Positions 55,525 to 63,842 of a stretch of 64,000 bases of DNA are shown piece by piece (the first letter of the stretch is position 1; every line of letters begins with the position of its first letter). The notes beneath the pieces are model-generated. The model was not told where the DNA came from and did not search any database. It saw only the letters and a program-made list of their open reading frames with translations. The position numbers and the translations under genes are program-made. The stretch is taken from assembly GCA_910577835.1 (NCBI GenBank), contig CAJTOU010000009.1, forward strand, positions 1 to 64,000, read 5' to 3'. This DNA is from an uncultured Lachnospiraceae bacterium. Lineage in GTDB: Bacteria > Bacillota > Clostridia > Lachnospirales > Lachnospiraceae.

Positions 55525-56751
55525 CTATATCTGAAACAGCCTTGCCAGCGTATCCCTGTACCAGTCCTGTTCTTCCTCTGTTTCCAGCTTTTTCAATTCC
55601 TCAATCGGCTCTCTCAAAAGCCTGCGAAACCCCGCTTCCAGAGTCCTTTTTATAATCTTCTTTTCACGTTCACTTAAATCTATTTTTCTATTTATATACC
55701 CAAAACTGTCCTCCGCAATCTCTCTGCATTTCATCTGCAAAGATTCTATTGTTTCGTCTACTCTTGTCGTAAGCAGCCAGTTGATTGTCTGCAATACCGA
55801 CTCTTGTATTATTTCTCCTCCCTGTATAATAAGATTCTCGCGTTCCTTCCTGTTTTTCTGCACTATTTCTTCCAGCATATCCAGATTCATCAGATGACAG
55901 CCCGTCACATTAATAAGCGAAACATCTATATCTCTTGGAGCAGCAAGGTCAAGAAAATACATCTCTTTTCTAATAGTGCATTTCTCTTTTCGGATTACCA
56001 GATGAGGAGAAGCCGTCGCTGAAATCACAATCTCGCATTCCTTCATAACCTCATATCTATTCTCAAAATCCTTTATATCAATTTCCGGAAATTCCGCTTT
56101 TAATGCTTTTGCATGAGAGGAAGTTCTATTACAGACAATTATTTTTTCGGCGCCGTAATCGCGCACATAGCGAAGCGCCAGAGCAGCCGTCTGGCCGCTT
56201 CCGATAATCAATACTCTTTTTCCACTGATTCCATATTCCCTTTCTAGCTGCCGGATTCCCGCATAACTGACAGACAGCGGAAATTCACTGATTTTTAATT
56301 CTGTTTTTATTTTTTTTGCACAGGCAACAGCATTTCTCACTACCCCATTTAATTCTTTTCTGCTGTACCCCATTGCCTTTGAAAATTCAAACGCCTCTTT
56401 GACCTGTCCCAATATCTGGTCCTCTCCCAATATCTGAGATTCCATTCCGGCAGTCACACGAAACAGATACTTTATCGCTGCTTCTCTTTCCATATGATTA
56501 AAATATGGTTTTAAATCCACCTGCAAAAACATTTCCTGATAAACCGCTCTTATAATTTCAGGATGTCTCGGATTTTCATAAAAATAGTATACCTCGCTCC
56601 GGTTGCAGGTTGATAAAATCATACACTGTAAAATTCCTTCTTTCTCCAGCCTGTGAAACATCTCCATTTTTCTGCTGTCTGTAAAATTTACAATATCTCT
56701 GATATCCAGTCCTGCGCTTTTATAATTAATTCCACAAAATCCAAAATCCAT
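55525..56751 (-). CDS. hemA: Glutamyl-tRNA reductase
   Basis: A 408-residue enzyme that reduces Glu-tRNA to glutamate 1-semialdehyde with NADPH. The catalytic Cys49 is in STCNRSEVYY; AAGMESQ-like TAGMESQILGEDQILGQVK follows near 110. The Rossmann motif VLIIGSGQTAALALRY and CNRTSSHA are present. The C-terminal dimerisation helix is complete, though the family average is a little longer (about 420). It opens the C5 pathway feeding the next genes. It ends about 35 bases before the preferred start of the HemC-CobA-HemD fusion. Confidence 0.95.
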   Translation of the reverse strand: MDFGFCGINYKSAGLDIRDIVNFTDSRKMEMFHRLEKEGILQCMILSTCNRSEVYYFYENPRHPEIIRAVYQEMFLQVDLKPYFNHMEREAAIKYLFRVTAGMESQILGEDQILGQVKEAFEFSKAMGYSRKELNGVVRNAVACAKKIKTELKISEFPLSVSYAGIRQLEREYGISGKRVLIIGSGQTAALALRYVRDYGAEKIIVCNRTSSHAKALKAEFPEIDIKDFENRYEVMKECEIVISATASPHLVIRKEKCTIRKEMYFLDLAAPRDIDVSLINVTGCHLMNLDMLEEIVQKNRKERENLIIQGGEIIQESVLQTINWLLTTRVDETIESLQMKCREIAEDSFGYINRKIDLSEREKKIIKRTLEAGFRRLLREPIEELKKLETEEEQDWYRDTLARLFQI

Positions 56752-56859
56752 ATTTCTGTTCTCGTTTCCAAAGTTTTTATTCTGTGTATTTCATATAGGC
56801 TGTTCGCCGCAGAGACTGTATCTCTCAGCAAAAACACTTCACCACAAGCATTTTGTTCC

Positions 56860-58143
56860 CTATAAAAAATATTCTGCCATTACCTGACAGGTCTTATCAA
56901 TATCCTCTTTTGTATGCGCATCAGATATAAACATTGCCTCAAACTGAGATGGAGCCGTATAAATACCATGCTCCAGCAGCCATGCAAAGTATTCTGCATA
57001 ACGCTTTGTATCAGAAGATGCCGCAGTCGCATAATCAGAAACCTTCCCTGCTGTAAAAAATACGCTCATAAGAGAACCGATTCTGTTTACGCATACTGTT
57101 TCTCCTGCGCTTTTCTTTACTGCCTTTTCTAATAATGCAGCTTTTTCTTCCAGCCGTTGATAAATAGAAGTATCTTTTTGTAAGATTTTCAGGGTTTCTA
57201 TTCCGGCAGTAACAGCAATTGGATTTCCTGACAAAGTTCCTGCCTGATAGACAGGTCCCGCCGGTGATACCATCTCCATAATTTCTTTTTTTCCGCCATA
57301 TGCGCCCACTGGAAGTCCACCGCCTATAATTTTTCCAAGAGTTGTAATATCCGGCTTCACATGAAAATACTCCTGCGCTCCTCCAAGCCCCAGCCGGAAA
57401 CCTGTAATAACCTCATCAAAAACAAGCAGTGCACCATATTTTAATGTAATTTCTCTTAAAAATTCTAAAAATCCTTTTTCCGGAAGGACTACCCCCATAT
57501 TTGCAGCTACCGGTTCCACAATAACCGCCGCAATTTCAGAACCGTTTTTCTCAAACAGATTTTTTACAGATTCCTTATCATTATATAAGGCTATAAGTGT
57601 ATGTTTTGTAAAATCCGAAGGGACTCCCGCACTGTCCGGTACAGAACTCGTCATAGCTCCTGAACCCACCTTAACTAAAAGGCCGTCTGAATGACCATGA
57701 TAACAGCCTTTAAATTTTACTATCTTTTCTCTTTTGGTAAATCCTCTTGCCACACGCACAGCGCTCATCACCGCTTCTGTGCCGGAACAGACCAGACGGC
57801 TCATTTCCATAGAAGGCACACACTCTGAAATCATCTCTGCAAGAATCACTTCTTTTTTTGTCGGTGCTCCAAAAGTAAGACCTTCTGCACACGCTTTCTG
57901 TACTGCATATATCACCTGTGGATGTGCATGTCCCAATATTCCGGGACCCCATGAACATACATAATCAATATATTCATTTCCATCTATATCCGTTATCTTA
58001 TCTCCATTTGCAGACTGAATAAATCTTGGCGTCATTCCCACGGAACCAAAAGCCCGAACCGGACTGTTGACACCGCCCGGAATAAGCGTTTTCGCCTTTT
58101 GGAATATTTGTTTTGATTTTGCGTCTTTTATTATCGTGTTCAT
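56860..58143 (-). CDS. hemL: Glutamate-1-semialdehyde 2,1-aminomutase
   Basis: A 427-residue PLP enzyme that converts glutamate 1-semialdehyde to 5-aminolevulinate. Starts SKQIFQKAKTLIPGGVNSPVRAFGSVG, with SGTEAVMSAVRVARGFTKREKIVKFKGCYHGHSD, FDEVITGFRLG and the PLP lysine in TTLGKIIGGGLPVGAYGG near residue 265. Length is normal. RBS AAAGGAAC precedes the ATG; 24 bases separate it from hemB. Part of the five-gene tetrapyrrole operon. Confidence 0.96.
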   Translation of the reverse strand: MNTIIKDAKSKQIFQKAKTLIPGGVNSPVRAFGSVGMTPRFIQSANGDKITDIDGNEYIDYVCSWGPGILGHAHPQVIYAVQKACAEGLTFGAPTKKEVILAEMISECVPSMEMSRLVCSGTEAVMSAVRVARGFTKREKIVKFKGCYHGHSDGLLVKVGSGAMTSSVPDSAGVPSDFTKHTLIALYNDKESVKNLFEKNGSEIAAVIVEPVAANMGVVLPEKGFLEFLREITLKYGALLVFDEVITGFRLGLGGAQEYFHVKPDITTLGKIIGGGLPVGAYGGKKEIMEMVSPAGPVYQAGTLSGNPIAVTAGIETLKILQKDTSIYQRLEEKAALLEKAVKKSAGETVCVNRIGSLMSVFFTAGKVSDYATAASSDTKRYAEYFAWLLEHGIYTAPSQFEAMFISDAHTKEDIDKTCQVMAEYFL

Positions 58144-58167
58144 TTTTCTCTGTTCCTTTCCGGCTCC

Positions 58168-59145
58168 CTATTCCATTTCCTTTATCCATTTTGCAATGGC
58201 AAGCGCATGATAAGTAATAATCATTTTTGCACCTGCCCTTTTTAATCCAACCATATTTTCCATTACTACTTTTTTCTCATCTATCCAGCCCTGCATGGCC
58301 GCCGCTTTCACCATGGAATATTCTCCGCTGACATTATAGGCGGCAATCGGGATGTTATAATGCAAAGAAATATCTTTAATTACATCCATATATCCGAGTG
58401 CCGGTTTTGCAATAATAAAATCTGCTCCTTCAAGAATATCCTGCTCCACCTCTCTGAGCGCCTCTCTGCCGTTTGCCGGGTCCATCTGATAGGTTTTCCG
58501 GTCGCCAAAACACGGCGCAGAGCCGGCAGCATCCCGAAACGGAGAATAATAGCCGGAAGCAAACTTTGCACTGTAAGACATAACCGATACTTCTGTAAAC
58601 CCTTCTTTATCAAGTGCCTGCCGGATAGCTGCCACTCTTTTATCCATCATATCACTTGGTGCCACAATATCCGCACCGGCTTTTGCATAGCTGACCGCGG
58701 CCTTTGCCAATAATGGAAGAGTTTCATCATTTAATATTTCCCCATTCTTTACAATCCCACAGTGTCCATGAGACATGTATTCGCAGAGGCATACATCAGC
58801 GATAACTACAATATGGCTGTAATTTTTTTTCATATAACGGATTGCCTGATTTACAATTCCATTTTCATCATAGGCACCGCTTCCCGCCTCATCTTTGCGT
58901 GCTGGAATTCCGAAAAGCAGAACTGCCGAAATACCGGCATTACATACCCTGTCCAGTTCCTCATAAAGCCTGTCTATGGAATATTGACAAATCCCCGGCA
59001 TGGAATCAACAGGATTGCAGATATTTTCTCCTTCTATCACAAATATAGGATAAATCAGCTCATCGATACGAATATGATTTTCTCTTACCATACTTCGTAT
59101 CGTTTCATTTTTTCTGAGTCTTCTCATTCTATCCATTATTCTCAT
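58168..59145 (-). CDS. hemB: Delta-aminolevulinate dehydratase (porphobilinogen synthase)
   Basis: A 325-residue enzyme condensing two aminolevulinates to porphobilinogen. The zinc-type cysteines are in DVCLCEYMSHGHCG, the Schiff-base lysine in IIAKPALGYMDVI near 245, and AYNVSGEYSM and AGAKMIITYHA follow. Cysteine-type metal site indicates the zinc-dependent class. It starts inside the 3' end of the preceding sirC-like gene (17-base overlap), so the two are translationally coupled. GGAGAGG lies just before the ATG at 59145; ATGs at 59136 and 59127 are alternatives. Confidence 0.95.
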   Translation of the reverse strand: MRIMDRMRRLRKNETIRSMVRENHIRIDELIYPIFVIEGENICNPVDSMPGICQYSIDRLYEELDRVCNAGISAVLLFGIPARKDEAGSGAYDENGIVNQAIRYMKKNYSHIVVIADVCLCEYMSHGHCGIVKNGEILNDETLPLLAKAAVSYAKAGADIVAPSDMMDKRVAAIRQALDKEGFTEVSVMSYSAKFASGYYSPFRDAAGSAPCFGDRKTYQMDPANGREALREVEQDILEGADFIIAKPALGYMDVIKDISLHYNIPIAAYNVSGEYSMVKAAAMQGWIDEKKVVMENMVGLKRAGAKMIITYHALAIAKWIKEME

Positions 59146-59776
59146 CCTCTCCTTTATTTTTTAATTCTATTATTGTGCTTACATTATTTTCGTCTGGAAT
59201 TTTTTCTGAATCAAGTGCATATTTTAATAATTCTTGATAGATTTGTCTTCGCTCCTCCTCTGTCTGTATGTTCTCCTTTACAGATGTTCGAATACTTCCA
59301 AGAAAATCGGCCAGTTCTCCGATAAATGGGGTAAGCACACTTTTCACAGATTCTTTCAGATATTGTGTAATAACCGGACTTTTTCCACCAGTTGAAAATG
59401 CGCCGACTACATCATTTTCTTTTATATATGAAGGAAAAATAAAACTGCAGTCCTCTATCTGGTCTACAACATTGATGTAAATATTTTTCTGCCTGCATAT
59501 TGTAGAAATGGTATGATTTAATTCTTTCTGACTGGTAGCAGCCACGACCAGATGAATTCCCTCAAGGTCCTGCTCGGAAAAAGGCTTCTTTTTATAAGTT
59601 ACATTTTTATTTGTTCTGCTTATTTCTTTTATTTCCTCACAAATCTCTTTGCCAATTACCTTTATAACTGCACCAAAGTCAAGAAGTACCCGTACTTTTC
59701 TTAAAGCTACCTTTCCTCCGCCTACAATCAGACAGTTCATATCTTTTAAATCTATAAACATGGGGAAATATGACAT
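59129..59776 (-). CDS. Precorrin-2 dehydrogenase / sirohydrochlorin ferrochelatase-like
   Basis: A 215-residue NAD-dependent enzyme of the SirC/CysG-N/Met8 group, oxidising precorrin-2 to sirohydrochlorin for siroheme or cobalamin. Visible: MFIDLKDMNCLIVGGGKVALRKVRVLLDFGA, VVAATSQKELNHTISTICRQKNIYINVVD, CSFIFPSYI and GAFSTGGKSPVITQYLKESV. The track-like frame begins 18 codons earlier, but that lies on top of the promoter -10 box, so the ATG at 59776 (AGGTG upstream) is the start. First gene of the operon. Whether it also chelates iron is not visible. Confidence 0.9.
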   Translation of the reverse strand: MSYFPMFIDLKDMNCLIVGGGKVALRKVRVLLDFGAVIKVIGKEICEEIKEISRTNKNVTYKKKPFSEQDLEGIHLVVAATSQKELNHTISTICRQKNIYINVVDQIEDCSFIFPSYIKENDVVGAFSTGGKSPVITQYLKESVKSVLTPFIGELADFLGSIRTSVKENIQTEEERRQIYQELLKYALDSEKIPDENNVSTIIELKNKGEDENNG

Positions 59777-59814
59777 GCTATCACCTGCCCTGTTGTTATT
59801 TTTAGCTGACTTAT

Positions 59815-59843
59815 AGTATAATCCACCCATTAAAAAAAATCAA
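59815..59843 (-). promoter_or_regulatory. Promoter of the tetrapyrrole operon
   Basis: On the minus strand, TTGATT (59843-59838), 17-bp spacer, TATACT (59820-59815), 39 bases before the ATG at 59776. It excludes the upstream start at 59830. No cobalamin riboswitch fits in the 193-base gap. Confidence 0.6.
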
Positions 59844-59884
59844 CTGTCTGTCTGATTCAAAAACACAGTTTAAAAATGAAAGAC

Positions 59885-59913
59885 TTGACAAACAAAATTC
59901 AATGTAAGATAAT
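59885..59913 (+). promoter_or_regulatory. Promoter of the potassium uptake genes
   Basis: TTGACA (59885-59890), 17-bp spacer, GATAAT (59908-59913); a leader of about 100 nt precedes the ATG at 60024. It contains a small 5-bp stem but no c-di-AMP riboswitch that I can recognise. Confidence 0.65.
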
Positions 59914-60023
59914 AGGTCCAGTTGAAAATACTGGAAATATGACAGAATGTCCCATAAAATAAATAATACAAATTCAATATTTTCTTCATTACTATAATTT
60001 ACTTAATTGAAGGGGATAAAATT

Positions 60024-61361
60024 ATGACAAAGCTTCTACATAGAAAGAAGCATTTGACTTCTTTTCAAATGATTATATTAGGGTTTTCCTTTGTAATATT
60101 GACAGGAGCCCTGATACTGATGCTGCCCATTTCATCAAAAAGCGGCATTATCACTCCATTTAACAAAGCACTGTTTACTTCTACATCTGCTGTATGTGTA
60201 ACCGGACTGGTGGTATTGGATACAGCAAGCTACTGGTCCGGATTTGGTCAGTTTATTATACTGCTTCTTATTCAAATAGGCGGTATGGGAGTAATTACAG
60301 TTGGAGTGCTTCTTGCTCTGCTATCTGGTAAAAAAATCTCACTTATGCAGCGAAATACCATGCAGGAATCAATTGGCGCTCCAAAGGTAGGCGGAATTGT
60401 AAGACTTACAAGCTTTATTATAAAGGCAACCTTTCTCTTTGAACTGGTCGGCGCGCTTGTTATGATGCCTGTATTCTGCAAGGATTTTGGTATAAAAGGG
60501 ATATGGATGGCAATTTTTCATTCTATTTCCGCTTTTTGTAATGCTGGATTTGATTTAATGGGAACTGTGGAAGCTCCTTTTTCATCACTGACCGCCTATA
60601 TGGGAAATCCGGTGATTAATATTACAATTATGCTGTTAATTATAATAGGAGGAATTGGATTCTATACATGGGATGATATACGCACCAACAAATATCGGTG
60701 GAAACGTTATCGTATGCAAAGCAAGGTAATTATTGTTACTACTCTGGTTTTATTAATTCTTCCTTCTATCTATTTTTACTGTTTTGAATCTGGAGGACTT
60801 TCTACAAGCGAAAAAATATTAAGCTCTCTGTTTCAGTCAGTCGCCCCTAGAACGGCGGGCTTTAATACAGTGAACCTTGCTCTGTTCAGCGGAGTTGGCC
60901 AGTGTATTGTGATTGTCTTAATGCTGATTGGCGGTTCGCCCGGCTCTACGGCGGGCGGCATGAAAACAACTACGATAGCTGTATTATTTGCCAACGCAAT
61001 CGCTGTGTTTCGCAGAAAAGAAGATACACATTTTTTTGGAAGACGAATTGATGAGAATGTAATCAAAAATGCCTCTACTATTTTGATGTTATATCTCTTT
61101 TTATTTGTCAGCGGTGCATTAATTATCAGCGCTGTGGAAAAAATACCACTGGGAACCTGCATGTTTGAAGCGGCTTCAGCAATGGGAACAGCAGGACTGA
61201 CACTGGGAATTACCTCCGGACTTGGAATCATATCACAAATTATATTAATGATTCTTATGTTTTTTGGCAGAGTAGGAGGATTGACACTTATTTATGCGGC
61301 ATTTTCAGGAATTGAGAAAAACTTTTCCAGACTGCCGCAGGAAAAAATCACAGTCGGTTAA
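60024..61361 (+). CDS. TrkH/KtrB-type potassium transporter membrane subunit
   Basis: A 445-residue potassium channel-like protein with four repeated membrane-pore-membrane units. Selectivity-filter regions are visible at TSTSAVCVTGLVVLD, HSISAFCNAGFDLMG, SVAPRTAGFNTVN, and EAASAMGTAGLTLG, each with the conserved glycine; the GGSPGSTAGGMKTTT loop is the gating segment. Length matches KtrB/TrkH of Gram-positives. The next gene encodes the cytoplasmic nucleotide-binding partner after 12 bases, with AAGGAGG between. Confidence 0.93.
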   Translation: MTKLLHRKKHLTSFQMIILGFSFVILTGALILMLPISSKSGIITPFNKALFTSTSAVCVTGLVVLDTASYWSGFGQFIILLLIQIGGMGVITVGVLLALLSGKKISLMQRNTMQESIGAPKVGGIVRLTSFIIKATFLFELVGALVMMPVFCKDFGIKGIWMAIFHSISAFCNAGFDLMGTVEAPFSSLTAYMGNPVINITIMLLIIIGGIGFYTWDDIRTNKYRWKRYRMQSKVIIVTTLVLLILPSIYFYCFESGGLSTSEKILSSLFQSVAPRTAGFNTVNLALFSGVGQCIVIVLMLIGGSPGSTAGGMKTTTIAVLFANAIAVFRRKEDTHFFGRRIDENVIKNASTILMLYLFLFVSGALIISAVEKIPLGTCMFEAASAMGTAGLTLGITSGLGIISQIILMILMFFGRVGGLTLIYAAFSGIEKNFSRLPQEKITVG

Positions 61362-61373
61362 GGAGGACTGTCT

Positions 61374-62021
61374 ATGAAAACTATTTTATTAATTGGTATT
61401 GGAAATTTTGGAAAACATATTGCTTTGGAGCTGAATCGACTGGGGCATGAGATAATGGCAATTGACCAGTCAGAGGAAAGAGTGGCTGAAATTTTACCAT
61501 ATGTTACAAATACACAGATTGGAAACAGTACAAATATGGAGTTTTTAGAATCACTTGGAGTAAGAAATTTTGATGTGTGTATTGTTACGATTGGGAATGA
61601 TTTTCAAAGTTCACTTGAAACTACTTCTAATTTAAAAGAATTAGGAGCACAGTTGGTAGTTTCGAGGGCTAACAGAGATGTTCATGCGAAATTTCTGCTT
61701 CGCAACGGGGCTGACGAGGTCTTATACCCGCAGAAACAGCTTGCAAAATGGGCAGCTATACGCTATGGTTCAAATCATATTCTTGATTATATAGAATTGG
61801 ATGAAAGTCATTCTATTTTTGAGGTATCAGTGCCAAAGGCGTGGTGCAACAAAAGTATCGGACAGGTGGATATCCGGAAAAAATATAAGATAAATATTAT
61901 GGCTGTGAAAAGAGATGGAAAAATGGATTTGACTATAACACCTGACACAGTGCTTGAAGAAGATATGACTATGCTGGTACTTGGAGAATATAAGGCTTTA
62001 CAAAAATGTTTTCATATATAA
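61374..62021 (+). CDS. TrkA/KtrA-type potassium uptake regulatory subunit
   Basis: A 215-residue cytoplasmic protein forming the octameric ring that gates the TrkH-like channel. The N-terminal RCK domain has the Rossmann motif LLIGIGNFGKHIALELNRLGHE, the acidic end AIDQSEERV, and VVSRANRDVHAKFLLRNGADEVLYP. The C-terminal RCK_C (ligand-binding, ATP/ADP or c-di-AMP in the family) is shown by SVPKAWCNKSIGQVDIRKKYKINIMAVKR. RBS AGGAGG is 6 bases upstream. A long hairpin follows the stop. Confidence 0.92.
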   Translation: MKTILLIGIGNFGKHIALELNRLGHEIMAIDQSEERVAEILPYVTNTQIGNSTNMEFLESLGVRNFDVCIVTIGNDFQSSLETTSNLKELGAQLVVSRANRDVHAKFLLRNGADEVLYPQKQLAKWAAIRYGSNHILDYIELDESHSIFEVSVPKAWCNKSIGQVDIRKKYKINIMAVKRDGKMDLTITPDTVLEEDMTMLVLGEYKALQKCFHI

Positions 62022-62066
62022 AATATCAGTTTTGTAAAGACATATAAGAATAAATATTGAACTGAA

Positions 62067-62165
62067 TGGGACTGTCCCAAAATAGCAGTTATATACAATA
62101 ATGATATTCAGACCTTATGAGGCTCGGCACATATTGTATATAAGCTGCATTTTGCAACAGTCCCA
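62067..62165 (+). repeat. Long inverted repeat after trkA-type gene
   Basis: Arms 62067-62100 and 62132-62165 (34 nt each, 5 or so mismatches) start TGGGACTGT and end ACAGTCCCA. It lies 45 bases past the stop, on the same side as the two other members of this hairpin family (14015, 52854), and may terminate transcription or be a small mobile palindrome. Confidence 0.6.
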
Positions 62166-62255
62166 GACTATTTAAAAATTCACCATCTAAACTGCCAATC
62201 ACTCAGTTTCACTTAAAGCAAAAGCTTTTATTATGCAACTTTTCATTGGTTTATA

Positions 62256-63590
62256 TTAATGTGTTATATTATTCAGCCATTTATATGTCTTATATCTCCA
62301 TGCACTTATAGGTATTTTCAATATCTCATCACTCAGCAGAATCACATAGACAACCATCACCGGCAGTTTTATGATAAATGCAGCTACAAATCCTATTAGA
62401 ATAGAAACACACCACATACATCCTACATCAATATAAAGCCCTATCTTTGTGTCTCCGCCGGCCCGAAATACACCTACTATCATGGTGGTATTAAAAGTCT
62501 GCGCAATAACAAAATATGCCATAACCAACATCATAAGCGATAAATACTGCTCTGCTGTGTCAGTGAGCTCCATTGTCATCATGGCAATCGGCCTTGCGAT
62601 AAGAACAACTAGACTTCCGATAAAGCCGCTGATAATACTCATTTTTACAAATTTACTGCCATATTCTCTCGCCCTTTTCTCATTTCCTTCCCCTATTGTT
62701 TTTCCAAGCATAATCGCTGTGGCGCTCGCAATTCCAAAGGACATTACCATGGCAAGCTGCCGGACTACCTGCGTTACGGAATTTGCCGCTACGGCTGCAC
62801 TTCCCATATGGCCAAGAATCGCTGTAATGGTAGAGCAGCCAAGTCCCCACATTAATTCATTTACAATCACAGGTCCTGAAAATTTTATAAAGTCTTTAAG
62901 AAGCATTTTATTTTCCGTTTTGAAAAAGTGAAACTGAAAACGAAAAACATCATTTATTTTTCTGTCATATAAAATAACCATAAGCAGTTCTATGGCAATC
63001 GCTGCTACTGTTCCAACGGCGGCGCCTCTGATTCCCATCTGAGGTTTTCCGAATATCAGAATAGCATTAATAATTACGTTTACAATCAATCCGGTTAAAT
63101 ATACAACTGTTGATATTTTTACACGCTCCACACTTCGCATAATATTCAAATAAACAATATTTACTGCCATAATCACATAAGAAATACCCACGATTTGCAG
63201 ATATTTGCCACCTTGTGTTATAACCTCCGCGTCGTTGGTGAGTATATGCATAATTGCTCTTGGAAACAGTAAAGTTACAGTGGTAAATACTGCTCCTATG
63301 GCAAGTGAGAACTTAAGCGCAATTCCAAGCACCTTTTCAATTGTACGCACATCGCCTTTTCCCCAATATTGGGCTACCAGTACAGAAGCGCCCGATGTAA
63401 TGCCAAATAAAATAAGGCTCATTACAAACTGTACCTGACTGCCAAGAGAGGCACCTGAGAGTACCTTTTCACCTACCCGCCCAAGCATAATTACATCGGT
63501 AGATGAAATTCCTACGTTTACAAGATTCTGAAGCGCCATTGGGATTACAAGTGACATTACTGATTTATAAAAATTTCTGTTTTCTTGCAT
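62256..63590 (-). CDS. MATE family efflux transporter
   Basis: A 444-residue 12-helix exporter of the multidrug and toxic compound extrusion family (DinF/NorM-like), using a sodium or proton gradient. Family features: VIPMALQNLVNVGISSTDVIMLGRVGEKVLSGASLGSQVQF at the start, SVLVAQYWGKGD, and the second-half repeat VNELMWGLGCSTITAILGHMGSAAVAANSVTQVV. ATG at 63590 directly follows a run of five 13-bp tandem repeats, each holding AAGG, so its ribosome binding site lies in the repeat. Substrate unknown. Confidence 0.92.
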   Translation of the reverse strand: MQENRNFYKSVMSLVIPMALQNLVNVGISSTDVIMLGRVGEKVLSGASLGSQVQFVMSLILFGITSGASVLVAQYWGKGDVRTIEKVLGIALKFSLAIGAVFTTVTLLFPRAIMHILTNDAEVITQGGKYLQIVGISYVIMAVNIVYLNIMRSVERVKISTVVYLTGLIVNVIINAILIFGKPQMGIRGAAVGTVAAIAIELLMVILYDRKINDVFRFQFHFFKTENKMLLKDFIKFSGPVIVNELMWGLGCSTITAILGHMGSAAVAANSVTQVVRQLAMVMSFGIASATAIMLGKTIGEGNEKRAREYGSKFVKMSIISGFIGSLVVLIARPIAMMTMELTDTAEQYLSLMMLVMAYFVIAQTFNTTMIVGVFRAGGDTKIGLYIDVGCMWCVSILIGFVAAFIIKLPVMVVYVILLSDEILKIPISAWRYKTYKWLNNITH

Positions 63591-63655
63591 ATTATATTAC
63601 CTTATTGTGTTACCTTATTGTGTTACCTTGTTATATTATCTTGTTGTGTTACCTT
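63591..63655 (-). repeat. Five 13-bp tandem repeats forming the MATE ribosome binding site
   Basis: Units at 63591-63603, 63604-63616, 63617-63629, 63630-63642 and 63643-63655 read, on the minus strand, AAGGTAACACAAT or near variants (two units are identical). A weaker sixth unit may follow (63656-63668). The innermost AAGG is 9 bases before the ATG. Copy number changes would move or duplicate Shine-Dalgarno-like sites. Confidence 0.8.
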
Positions 63656-63782
63656 GTTATCATATCTGTCATTACATTTGGTTATCATACCATTTTATTT
63701 GCAATTCAGCTCCAAACATATTTATCAAACTACCACTCTTTTCTTAATTTGTCAAGCAGCATAATTAGATGATAAATTTATT

Positions 63783-63806
63783 GCCCATAGCCATAAGGCT
63801 ATGAGC
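63783..63806 (-). terminator. Hairpin after the toxin gene
   Basis: Stem 63783-63792 with 63797-63806 (9 of 10 pairs), ATAA loop, and AT-rich sequence beyond on the minus side, about 37 bases past the stop of the YafQ-like gene. A second stem (63806-63812 / 63823-63829) lies between. The surrounding 63656-63842 region holds no gene. Confidence 0.5.
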
Positions 63807-63842
63807 ATAGTATAATAGAATTTACTATGAATATAGTATGTT

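Noticed and set aside
59777-59830. Upstream start (MGGLYYK) for the sirC-like protein
   Set aside because: It overlaps the -10 box of the operon promoter and precedes the expected transcription start.
59831-60023. Cobalamin or c-di-AMP riboswitch between the divergent hem and trk units
   Set aside because: The gap is too short once both promoters are placed, and no known core motif is visible.
63591-63668. CRISPR array
   Set aside because: The units are directly abutting 13-mers without spacers; no cas gene is present.
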